Of a stretch of 64,000 nt of DNA, positions 52,879 through 60,277 are shown piece after piece (positions within the stretch are counted from its first letter, which is position 1; each line of letters begins with the position of its first letter). The notes below the pieces were generated by a model that searched no databases, was not told the origin of the DNA, and saw only the letters and a list, made by a program, of their open reading frames with translations. The stretch is from positions 1 through 64,000 of the forward strand of contig JBQGCL010000106.1 of NCBI GenBank assembly GCA_052038485.1, in the 5' to 3' direction. A program made the translations under genes and the position numbers. The DNA is from JACVRW01 sp052038485. GTDB lineage: Bacteria > Actinomycetota > Thermoleophilia > Solirubrobacterales > Thermoleophilaceae.

Positions 52879-54354
52879 CTAGGCGAGGTCCGCCTCTTCG
52901 GCCAGCGACGCGAACTCCTCGTTCGTGTGCGAGCGCGCGTACGTGAAGAAGATCGTCAGCCCGATCACCAGCCAGATCGCCAGCCGGATCCAGGTCTCGA
53001 TCGGCAGCGTGGCCATCAGGCCGAGCGCGCTCAGCAGGCCGAGGCCGGCGATCACGTTCACGTGGGGTACGCGGAAGGGGCGCTCGATGTCCGGGTGCGT
53101 TCGCCTCAGCACGAGCACCCCGCAGCAGACGATCGTGAAGGCCAGCAGCGTCCCGATCGAGACGAGCTCCCCGAGCACGTCGATCGGGACGAGCGCCGCC
53201 ACGGCCGCCCCGGCGATCCCACACAGGATCGTCGTGAAGGCGGGCGTCTTGAAGCGCGGGTCGATCCGGTTGAAGACCGGCGGCAGCATCCCGTCCGCTG
53301 ACATCCGCATCAGGATGCGCGTCTGCCCGTAGAAGGTCACCAGCACGGTCGAGAACAGCCCGACCACCGCCGAGATCCCGAGCGCCTCGTCCAGCCAGCC
53401 CGCGCCACGGCCCTCGGCCTCGACCGCCTTCGAGAGCGGGTCCGCGACGTTCAGGTGGTCATAGGGCACGATGCCGGTCAGAACCAGCCCGATCGCCACG
53501 TACAGCACCGTCGAGATCAGCACGGTCCCGAGCAGACCGATCGGAACCGTGCGCTGCGGGTTGCGCGACTCGCCCGCCGCCGTCGAGACCGCGTCGAAGC
53601 CGACGTAGGCGAAGAACACCACGCCGGCGCCGCGAATGATTCCCGAGGCGCCGAAGTCGCCGAAGTCGCCGTCGTTGGCGGGCACGAACGGCGTCCAGTT
53701 CGAGCTGTCGACCGCGAACGCGCCCACCGCCACGAACAGCAGCAGCACGACGATCTTCAAGGCGACGATGGCGTTGTTGACGCCGGCCGACTGGCGCGTG
53801 CCCGCCACCAGCAGGGCGGTCGTGCCGGCCACGACCAGGATCGCCGGGAGGTTGACGATCCCGCTGCCGCTGCCGAACGGCGGGCTGGCGAGGTCGTGGG
53901 GCACGTGGATGCCGAGGTTGTCGAGGAAGCTGACCGCATAGCCGGCCCAGCCGACCGCCACCGTGGAGGCGGCGAACAGGTACTCGAGCAGCAGGTCCCA
54001 CCCGATGAACCAGGCGAGGAAGACCCCGAACGCGGCGTACGCGTACGAGTAGGTCGAGCCCGCGATCGGGATCATCGCGGCGAGCTCGGCGTAGCAGATG
54101 GCGGTGAACGCGGCCGCCAGCCCGGCCAGCACGAACGAGATCACGACGGCCGGCCCGGCGTACTGCGCGGCGGCCGTCCCGGTCGTCACGAAGATGCCCG
54201 CGCCGACCACGCTGGCGATGCCGAGGGTGGTCAGGCTGAAGGCGCCCATCGCGGCCCCGTCGAGACGCTTCCGGTCCTTCCTGGCCTGGACCAGAATCGT
54301 CTCGAGACGGTCCGCCACGCGCGCAAGCTTGACCGATACGCACGTGGAAATCAC
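52879..54354 (-). CDS. APC-family amino-acid permease
   Basis: A 491-residue permease with 12 helices of the APC superfamily, most like the cationic-amino-acid-transporter/YfnA group. The first helix motif GIASVVGAGIFVTTG with the substrate-binding G-x-G-I-F is clear, followed by CYAELAAMIPIAGSTYSYAY and GWDLLLEYLFAASTVAVGW. The C-terminus is charged. GTG 54354 starts only 11 bp from the divergent lysyl-tRNA synthetase fusion, which suggests, but does not show, that lysine or another basic amino acid is the substrate. Confidence 0.9.
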   Translation of the reverse strand: MISTCVSVKLARVADRLETILVQARKDRKRLDGAAMGAFSLTTLGIASVVGAGIFVTTGTAAAQYAGPAVVISFVLAGLAAAFTAICYAELAAMIPIAGSTYSYAYAAFGVFLAWFIGWDLLLEYLFAASTVAVGWAGYAVSFLDNLGIHVPHDLASPPFGSGSGIVNLPAILVVAGTTALLVAGTRQSAGVNNAIVALKIVVLLLFVAVGAFAVDSSNWTPFVPANDGDFGDFGASGIIRGAGVVFFAYVGFDAVSTAAGESRNPQRTVPIGLLGTVLISTVLYVAIGLVLTGIVPYDHLNVADPLSKAVEAEGRGAGWLDEALGISAVVGLFSTVLVTFYGQTRILMRMSADGMLPPVFNRIDPRFKTPAFTTILCGIAGAAVAALVPIDVLGELVSIGTLLAFTIVCCGVLVLRRTHPDIERPFRVPHVNVIAGLGLLSALGLMATLPIETWIRLAIWLVIGLTIFFTYARSHTNEEFASLAEEADLA

Positions 54355-54365
54355 TATTGCTCGCC

Positions 54366-57300
54366 ATGGAGCCTGGCGAGAAGCGCGACTTCGTCACCCA
54401 GGAGCGCGCCCAGAGGCTCGCCAAGGAGGAGCGGCTCAACGCCGATTCCGGGCCCGCCTACGGGTACGACTCGGACCACACCCTGGCCGCGGTGCGCGAC
54501 GGGTTCGACGCGCTCGAGACGGTGCGCGTGGCAGGGCGGGTGATGTTGATCCGCCGCCACGGCCGGCTCGTCTTCGCCGACCTCAAGGACCAGACGGCAA
54601 GCGTCCAGCTCGCGTTCCTGGATGACCCGCGCGTCAGCGATCTGGACCGCGGCGACTGGATCGGAGTGCAGGGCACCTGCAAGCGGTCCGACAAGGGCGA
54701 GCTGACGATCTGGGTGGGCGAGTGGCGGTTGCTGACCAAGTCGCTGCGGCCGCTGCCCGACAAGCACCGCGGCCTGACCGACACCGACACGCGCCTGCGC
54801 CAGCGCTACCTCGACCTGATCGTCAACCCCGACTCGCGGCGCGTGTTCGACATCCGCTCGAAGGTGATGGCGTCGGTCCGGCACACGCTGGCCGAGCGCG
54901 GCTTCACCGAGGTCGAGACGCCGGTGCTCGACGCGAAGGCGGGCGGGGCCGCGGCCCGCCCGTTCATCACCCACCACAACGCGCTCGACATCGACATGTA
55001 CCTGCGGATCGCGCTCGAGCTCTACCTCAAGCGCCTGGTCGTGGGCGGCTTCGAGCGCGTCTTCGAGATCGGCCGGGTGTTCCGCAACGAGGGCCTCGAC
55101 ACCCGCCACAACCCCGAGTTCACGCTGCTGGAGGCCTACCAGGCGCTCGCCGACTACCACGACATGATGGACCTGGTCGAGGCGATCTGCTCGGAGGCGG
55201 CGGTCGCGGCGGGGGAGAGCGCGACCGACCTGTCGACGCCGTGGCGGCGCGTGAGGATGGCCGACCTGATCGAGGAGGTCAACGGGGTCCGCATGCACCC
55301 GTCGATGCCGATCGACGAGGCGCGCGCGATCTGCGACCGGTTCAAGGTGCCCTACGAATCGGGCTGGGGCGCCGGGCGGCTGATGTCGGAGGTCTACGAC
55401 GAGACCTGCGAGGCGACGCTCGAGGCGCCGACGTTCGTCTACGACTACCCGCGCGAGGTGTCGCCGCTGGCGCGCTCGCACCGCGAGGACCCGGACATGG
55501 TCGAGCGCTTCGAGGCGGTCGTGGGCGGGCGCGAGCTCGCCAACGCGTACTCGGAGCTGAACGACGCGGTCGACCAGCGCGCGCGCTTCGAGGTCGAGGC
55601 CGCCGCGAAGGCGGCCGGCGACGAGGAGGCCGAGGACGTCGACGAGGACTACATCCGCGCGCTCGAGTACGGGCTGCCGCCGACCGGCGGCCTCGGCATC
55701 GGCCTGGACCGGCTGGTGATGCTGATCTCGGGCGCGCAGGCGATCCGCGAGGTGATCCTGTTCCCGACGATGCGCCCCGAGCCGGGAACGGCCCCCCGGA
55801 CCACCCGCGCCGGGCTGTCGTCGAACTCGGTGCCGACGGCGGCCGCGATGGCGTCGCCGCCGGTGGAGGAGGCCGCCGGCGAAGCGGCCGCCGACGGAGC
55901 CGCCGCTCCGGGAGCGACCGCCGGCGAAGCCGCCGCTCGGGGAGCGGCCGCGCTCGCGCCGCCGCGCCACCCGAACGCGCCGCGCGCGCTCGGTTGGCTG
56001 ACCGCGCTCGGCGGCGTGCTCAACCTGCTCGCGCTGTTGCCGGGTGTCCATCACCGGCTCGGGATCGAGAACCTGGTCGGCGACGTGTCGCTGCGGGTGG
56101 CGGGCCACGTCGCCTCCGTGCTGGTCGGCGTCGTCCTGATCCTGCTCGCCCCTCAGCTCGGCCGCGGGAAGCACCGCGCCTGGCAGGCCGCCGTCGTGCT
56201 GTTCGCCGCCGGGGCGGTCGTGCACGTGCTCAAGGGCCCGCACCCGCTGATGGTCGCCTACACGCTCGCGATGCTGGTGGCGCTGCTGGTGACGCGCGAT
56301 GCCTTCCGCGCCCGCCCCGACGCCGGCTCGCTGCTGACCGTGGTCCGCTTCGTGCCCGCCTACCTGGCGATCGCCTTCGGCTTCGGCACGGTCACGCTCC
56401 TGCTCGAGCAGGACCACGTGCTCGAGGAGATCACGCCGGGCGGCGTGCTGCACGCGGTCGCCGCCGGCCTGATCGGCCTCGACGGGCCCTACGAGTACAC
56501 CGGGCGCTTCTTCGAGGACTTCTTCCCGGCGGCGCTGCTCGCGCTCGGCATCGCCGGCCTGCTGATCTTCTCGGTGTTGCTGTTCCGTGCGGTCGCCCGC
56601 CGCGACGTGCCCAGCGAGGACGAGCGCGAGCACGCCCGCCGGCTCGTGCGGCTGTACGGCTCGGACACGCTCGACTACTTCGCGCTGCGTCCCGACAAGA
56701 GCTACTTCTTCTCCAGTTCCGGCGATTCGATGGTCGCTTATACGTATGAGAGCGGCTACGCCCTGGTCGCGGCCGACCCGATCGGCCGGCCCGACTCGAT
56801 CGAGCTCGTGCTCGACGAGTTCCTCGAGTTCTGTCGCGAGCGCGCCTGGAAGACCGCCTTCCTGGCCGTGCGCGAGGCGGACATGCACCTGTACTCCTCA
56901 CGCGGCTTCCACGAGGTCTACCTCGGCGACGAGGCGATCATCCCCTGCGACGAGTTCACGCTCGAGGGCAGCGAGAAGAAGTCGGTGCGCTCGGCGGTCA
57001 AGCGCGTGGGCCGCGACCACCGCTTCCGCCTGATGCGCGAGTCGGACGCCTCGCCGCAGCTGGTCGAGCAGCTCAACGAGATCCGCGAGCGCTGGCGCGG
57101 CAAGGCGCCCGAGCGCGGCTTCACGATGGAGCTCGGCGGCGGCGTGCGCGGCGAGAACCCGGATTTCCTGCTCGCGGTCTCCTTCGAGTCGGAGAGCGAG
57201 CGGCCGGACGGCTTCCTGCGGCTCGTGCCCTGCTACGGCCCCGAGCCGGGCTGGTCGCTCGACCTGATGCAGCGCGACCCGGACGCGCCCAACGGCATGA

Positions 57301-57620
57301 CCGAGTACCTGATCGCCAACGCGGCGCTGGCGCTCGGCGAGCGCGGCTTCACCAAGCTGTCCATGAACTTCGCCGCGTGGGGGCGGCTGTTCGACACCGG
57401 CGCCCAGCTGACACTTGGCCAGCGCGTGCAGAAGCGCGCCGCCGAGGTGCTCAACCCGTACTTCCAGATCAAGTCGCTGCGCGACTTCAACGCCAAGTTC
57501 GACCCGCACTGGGTGCCGCGCGCGATCGTGATCGAGGAGGTCTCGCAGATGCCGAAGGTGGGCCTCCTCTACGCGAGCGTCGAGGGCTTCGTGAACCTCC
57601 CGCTGCTCGGGGCGCGCTAG
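54366..57620 (+). CDS. lysX: Lysyl-tRNA synthetase fused to C-terminal lysyl-phosphatidylglycerol synthase (reverse LysX order)
   Basis: A 1084-residue bifunctional protein. Residues 1-~472 are a class II lysyl-tRNA synthetase: OB-fold (TVRVAGRVMLIRRHGRLVFA), motif 2 in FEIGRVFRNEGLDTRHNPEF and motif 3 in PPTGGLGIGLDRLVML. A ~65-residue Ala/Gly/Pro-rich linker with internal repeats follows (from about 55790). Residues about 537-750 have six or seven membrane helices, and 755-1084 a DUF2156/MprF-type aminoacyl-PG synthase domain (YFFSSSGDSMVAY, VLDEFLEFCRERAW, SLDLMQRDPDAPNGMTEY, SLNFAAWG-like SMNFAAWGRLF). It would charge lysine and transfer it to phosphatidylglycerol. In mycobacterial LysX the order is membrane-LPG synthase-LysRS; here it is reversed. 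ATG 54366 preferred over TTG 54357. Confidence 0.9.
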   Translation: MEPGEKRDFVTQERAQRLAKEERLNADSGPAYGYDSDHTLAAVRDGFDALETVRVAGRVMLIRRHGRLVFADLKDQTASVQLAFLDDPRVSDLDRGDWIGVQGTCKRSDKGELTIWVGEWRLLTKSLRPLPDKHRGLTDTDTRLRQRYLDLIVNPDSRRVFDIRSKVMASVRHTLAERGFTEVETPVLDAKAGGAAARPFITHHNALDIDMYLRIALELYLKRLVVGGFERVFEIGRVFRNEGLDTRHNPEFTLLEAYQALADYHDMMDLVEAICSEAAVAAGESATDLSTPWRRVRMADLIEEVNGVRMHPSMPIDEARAICDRFKVPYESGWGAGRLMSEVYDETCEATLEAPTFVYDYPREVSPLARSHREDPDMVERFEAVVGGRELANAYSELNDAVDQRARFEVEAAAKAAGDEEAEDVDEDYIRALEYGLPPTGGLGIGLDRLVMLISGAQAIREVILFPTMRPEPGTAPRTTRAGLSSNSVPTAAAMASPPVEEAAGEAAADGAAAPGATAGEAAARGAAALAPPRHPNAPRALGWLTALGGVLNLLALLPGVHHRLGIENLVGDVSLRVAGHVASVLVGVVLILLAPQLGRGKHRAWQAAVVLFAAGAVVHVLKGPHPLMVAYTLAMLVALLVTRDAFRARPDAGSLLTVVRFVPAYLAIAFGFGTVTLLLEQDHVLEEITPGGVLHAVAAGLIGLDGPYEYTGRFFEDFFPAALLALGIAGLLIFSVLLFRAVARRDVPSEDEREHARRLVRLYGSDTLDYFALRPDKSYFFSSSGDSMVAYTYESGYALVAADPIGRPDSIELVLDEFLEFCRERAWKTAFLAVREADMHLYSSRGFHEVYLGDEAIIPCDEFTLEGSEKKSVRSAVKRVGRDHRFRLMRESDASPQLVEQLNEIRERWRGKAPERGFTMELGGGVRGENPDFLLAVSFESESERPDGFLRLVPCYGPEPGWSLDLMQRDPDAPNGMTEYLIANAALALGERGFTKLSMNFAAWGRLFDTGAQLTLGQRVQKRAAEVLNPYFQIKSLRDFNAKFDPHWVPRAIVIEEVSQMPKVGLLYASVEGFVNLPLLGAR

Positions 57621-58858
57621 CTAGGCGCGCAGAACACGTTGCGGCACTGGAGCGGGTTGGCGTTGCCGCTCGCGGTGTTGCCGCCGAGGTCGGTCACGCC
57701 GACGACGGCGTCGATCCCGAAGTCGCCGTTGTCGTCGGCGCGGTTGTCGCGGAGCTTCGTGCTCGCGCTGCGGACGTCGATGCCGTCGTCGAAGCTCGAG
57801 GTCGCGACGTTGCCGCGCAGCCGGGTGCCGACGGCCTCGGCGCGCACGATGATGCCGTCGCCCGCATCGGTCATGAAGGACAGGATCCCGGTGTCGTGAA
57901 CCTGGTTTCGCGCGATCAGGTTGTCGCTGCCGAACGTCACGTTGATGCCGAAGCCGAGCGCCTGCACGTCGTTGTCCACGATCCGGTTGCTCGAGCCGTC
58001 GACGACGACCGGCGCGGCGAAGAAGTTGCGCAGCACGCGGGCGAGCGCGGTCTGCACGAAGATCGCCGTCCCGGCGCCCCTCGACCCCGATCCGGAGAAG
58101 CCGCTCGAGTCAGCGACCACGAGGTTCGGGGAGGTGGTGGCCGACAGCCCGATGTTCGACCCCGCCACCGTGCTGTGCCGGACCTCGTTCGCCTCGCCGC
58201 CCTGGATGCTCAGCCCGGTGCCGGTCGAGGGTGCGAAGAGGTCGTCGAGGCGCCCCGCGTCGACGAACCTGATCAGGTTGCGGCTGGCGCCGTTGAGCCT
58301 CAATGCGGTACCGAAGGCGTAGAGCGTGCCATGGTGGATCGTGACGTCGTCGAAGCCCTGGTTCTCGAGCGCGAATCCGGTGCCGCGCACCGTGTGGCCG
58401 GCCAGGTCGATGTTGATGCCGTCGGCGCCCACGGCGGGCCCGTGGCGGACACCGGTCGCGATGCAGTCGAGATCCCCGGAGAGGTGCAGGTCCGCGGTGA
58501 TCGTGTCGTCGCAATCGACGTTGACGGTCGTGAACTGCTTGTCCTCGCCGCAGCCCGGGCCGCCCTTCTGCTGCGAGTCCTGCGCGCAGACGCGGTAGTG
58601 GTAGGTGGTCGACCGCTGGAGGCCGGCGATGCTCACGAGCACGCCGACCGGGCTGTTCTGCTGCGTGTTCGTGGTCTGGTGCGGCGTCTGCGATCCGTAC
58701 GCGGTGGTGGTGCCGTACTGGACCCAGTACTCCACCTGGCCGCCGGTGTCGCTGGCCACGGTTCCGAAGACCCTCGCAGCCGTGCCCGCGACCCCGTCCG
58801 GATTGCCCGTCTGTCCGGTCGCGCACCCCGCACCAAGGGTCGCGCCCAACAGCATCAA
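57617..58858 (-). CDS. Exported right-handed parallel beta-helix protein
   Basis: A repeat-rich exported protein of about 413 residues. After a short region with a fibronectin-like look (GQVEYWVQYGTTTAYGSQTP) comes a long pectate-lyase/NosD-type beta-helix (PbH1 repeats): DGINIDLAGHTVRGTG, GFDDVTIHHGTLYAFG, SNRIVDNDVQALG, and DLIARNQVHDTG-type rungs. It probably binds or acts on polysaccharide. The ordinary starts, TTG 58858 and ATG 58855, leave a leader without a basic n-region. A TTGACA-N18-TAGCCT promoter points to ATC 58882, which would add GKRALIGL and give a proper signal peptide. The listed start is thus conservative. Its 3' end abuts the LysRS fusion. Confidence 0.78.
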   Translation of the reverse strand: MMLLGATLGAGCATGQTGNPDGVAGTAARVFGTVASDTGGQVEYWVQYGTTTAYGSQTPHQTTNTQQNSPVGVLVSIAGLQRSTTYHYRVCAQDSQQKGGPGCGEDKQFTTVNVDCDDTITADLHLSGDLDCIATGVRHGPAVGADGINIDLAGHTVRGTGFALENQGFDDVTIHHGTLYAFGTALRLNGASRNLIRFVDAGRLDDLFAPSTGTGLSIQGGEANEVRHSTVAGSNIGLSATTSPNLVVADSSGFSGSGSRGAGTAIFVQTALARVLRNFFAAPVVVDGSSNRIVDNDVQALGFGINVTFGSDNLIARNQVHDTGILSFMTDAGDGIIVRAEAVGTRLRGNVATSSFDDGIDVRSASTKLRDNRADDNGDFGIDAVVGVTDLGGNTASGNANPLQCRNVFCAPS

Positions 58859-58888
58859 GCCGATCAGCGCGCGCTTACCGATGAGCCG

Positions 58889-58918
58889 AGGCTACGCCGG
58901 TGCGCGCGCGGGTGTCAA
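58889..58918 (-). promoter_or_regulatory. Strong promoter of the beta-helix gene
   Basis: Read leftward: TTGACA (58918-58913), 18 nt, TAGCCT (58894-58889), then 6 nt and ATC (58882). It overlaps the 3' end of the upstream crotonase gene. Confidence 0.65.
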
Positions 58919-59736
58919 GACCCATACGGCTCGTCGCGCTCTCGGACCGCCTGCTTGAAGCCGGCCTCGACGGCGCGCCGGGCGAACGCGTAGCCCTCGG
59001 GCGTGTGGCGCGCGATGCCGTCGAAGAAGACGCCCAGCGACTGGGTGCCGGCCAGCCCCTGCGAGTAGAGCGCCTGGTTGACGAGCAGCTTCATCATCAC
59101 GAGCTGGTTGACCGGCGTCAGCGCCACGCGCTGCACGAGCGCCTCGAAGCGCTCGTCGAGCTCCGCCGCCGGCGGCGCCTCGATCGCAAGACCCCACTCG
59201 AGCGCGGTCGCCCCGTCGATCAGGTCGCCCGTGAACAGCAGCCGCTTGGCGCGCTGGTCGCCGACCCGGAATGCCCACAGCGCCGAGGTCGGCACTCCCC
59301 AGACGCGCGCGGGCGGGTAGCCGATGCGGGCGTCGTCGGCGATCACGAGCAGGTCCGAGCAGAGCGCCATGTCGGTCCCGCCCGCGACACAGAACCCGTG
59401 CACCTTGCAGATCACCGGCTTGTCGGAGTGGAAGAGGCTCATGAAGCCGCGCAGGTTGCGGCTCATCATCTGCCAGTCGAGCACCGGGTCCCACGGCTGC
59501 GACGGATCGTGGTTCGGGATCTCGCGCTCGGCGAACTCGACCAGGTCGTAGCCGCCGCAGAAGCCCTTGCCGGCGCCGGTCAGCGCGATCACGTGAACGG
59601 CCGGGTCGAGGTTGGCCTGCTCGACGCAGTCGGCCAGCTCGCGCGGCATCTCGAGCGTGATGCCGTTGCCGCGCTCGGGCCGGTTCAGCGTGATCCGGGC
59701 GACGCGCCCGTCGACCTCGTAGGCGAGTGTCTCCAT
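58915..59736 (-). CDS. Enoyl-CoA hydratase/isomerase (crotonase) family protein
   Basis: A 273-residue crotonase-fold protein. It has RITLNRPERGNGIT, the first oxyanion loop in ALTGAGKGFCGGYDL, and the second oxyanion element in VHGFCVAGGTDMALCSDLLV. At the position of the second catalytic Glu of hydratases the sequence is YPPARVWGVPTS without an obvious Glu, so it may be an isomerase, hydrolase or other crotonase activity. ATG 59736 follows TACTCT after 6 nt. A perfect 14-bp palindrome overlaps this -10 box in the gap shared with the divergent NTF2-like gene. Confidence 0.88.
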   Translation of the reverse strand: METLAYEVDGRVARITLNRPERGNGITLEMPRELADCVEQANLDPAVHVIALTGAGKGFCGGYDLVEFAEREIPNHDPSQPWDPVLDWQMMSRNLRGFMSLFHSDKPVICKVHGFCVAGGTDMALCSDLLVIADDARIGYPPARVWGVPTSALWAFRVGDQRAKRLLFTGDLIDGATALEWGLAIEAPPAAELDERFEALVQRVALTPVNQLVMMKLLVNQALYSQGLAGTQSLGVFFDGIARHTPEGYAFARRAVEAGFKQAVRERDEPYGS

Positions 59737-59742
59737 CCGCGC

Positions 59743-59748
59743 AGAGTA
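59743..59748 (-). promoter_or_regulatory. -10 box (TACTCT) of the crotonase gene
   Basis: Read leftward, TACTCT is followed by 6 nt and ATG 59736; its last base pairs lie within the palindrome at 59747-59760. Confidence 0.5.
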
Positions 59749-59760
59749 CGGCTAGCCGTA
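59747..59760. promoter_or_regulatory. Perfect 14-bp palindrome in divergent promoter
   Basis: TACGGCTAGCCGTA is perfectly self-complementary, overlaps the crotonase -10 box, and lies 35 bp from the NTF2-like start. Likely operator for a dimeric regulator such as a TetR-type protein. Confidence 0.6.
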
Positions 59761-59795
59761 ATGACGTCGCCGCGACACCGGGAATACTCAACGTG

Positions 59796-60230
59796 ATGAT
59801 GCCCGTCCGGGTCGACAAGGCGACCGCGATCGAGCTCGTGCGCGATACGTACCGGTTCATCGAGGACGTCCAGACCGGGCGCCGCAAGGACTACGAAGAG
59901 GGCTACTCCGAGTTGGTCGCCGAGCGCTTCGAGCTGCTGCTGCCACCGGGCTATCCGGAGGGCGAGCAGACCTTCCGCGGCCGCGCCGGCCTGAAGCGGT
60001 GGATCGACGGCATCCGCGAGATCTGGGACGAGTGGCGCATGGAGCAGGAGCGCTTCATAGTGGCCGGCGACCGGGTGGTCGTGCTCATCCACATCGTCGC
60101 GCGCGGCCACCACAGCGGAGTCGCCCTCGATCGTGAGACGGCGCACATCTGGTCGACCGCGGATGGCCGCGTGACCCGGTGCGAGGTCTACTTCGACCGC
60201 GCGGAGGCGCTGGACAGGCTGGACGGCTAG
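59796..60230 (+). CDS. NTF2-like/SnoaL-like protein
   Basis: A 144-residue NTF2-fold protein. An N-terminal helix (ATAIELVRDTYRFIEDVQTG) is followed by the typical cone sheet: RFIVAGDRVVVLIHIVARG and TAHIWSTADGRVTRCEVYFDRAEALD. It is the third such protein in the window (also at 5425 and 47820). The ligand is unknown. ATG 59796 follows AATACT after 7 nt; ATG 59799 is equally possible. It is divergent from the crotonase gene, with a shared palindrome in between. Confidence 0.8.
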   Translation: MMPVRVDKATAIELVRDTYRFIEDVQTGRRKDYEEGYSELVAERFELLLPPGYPEGEQTFRGRAGLKRWIDGIREIWDEWRMEQERFIVAGDRVVVLIHIVARGHHSGVALDRETAHIWSTADGRVTRCEVYFDRAEALDRLDG

Positions 60231-60247
60231 GCCGCCGCGCCTTCGCG

Positions 60248-60277
60248 TTGAAAAAGCTTCAGCGCCTGGGGTACGGT
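60248..60277 (+). promoter_or_regulatory. Promoter overlapping the start of the 60276 gene
   Basis: TTGAAA (60248-60253), 18 nt, TACGGT (60272-60277). The -10 overlaps the GTG at 60276; exactly 7 nt later is an in-frame ACG at 60285. Confidence 0.55.

Noticed and set aside
55790..55985. Repeat DNA in the LysRS fusion taken as a mobile element or CRISPR-like array
   Set aside because: Repeats are imperfect, in frame and encode a linker; no spacer pattern or terminal repeats.
54354..56888. 844-codon minus-strand frame opposite the LysRS fusion
   Set aside because: Antisense shadow, His/Arg/Asp-rich with no motif.
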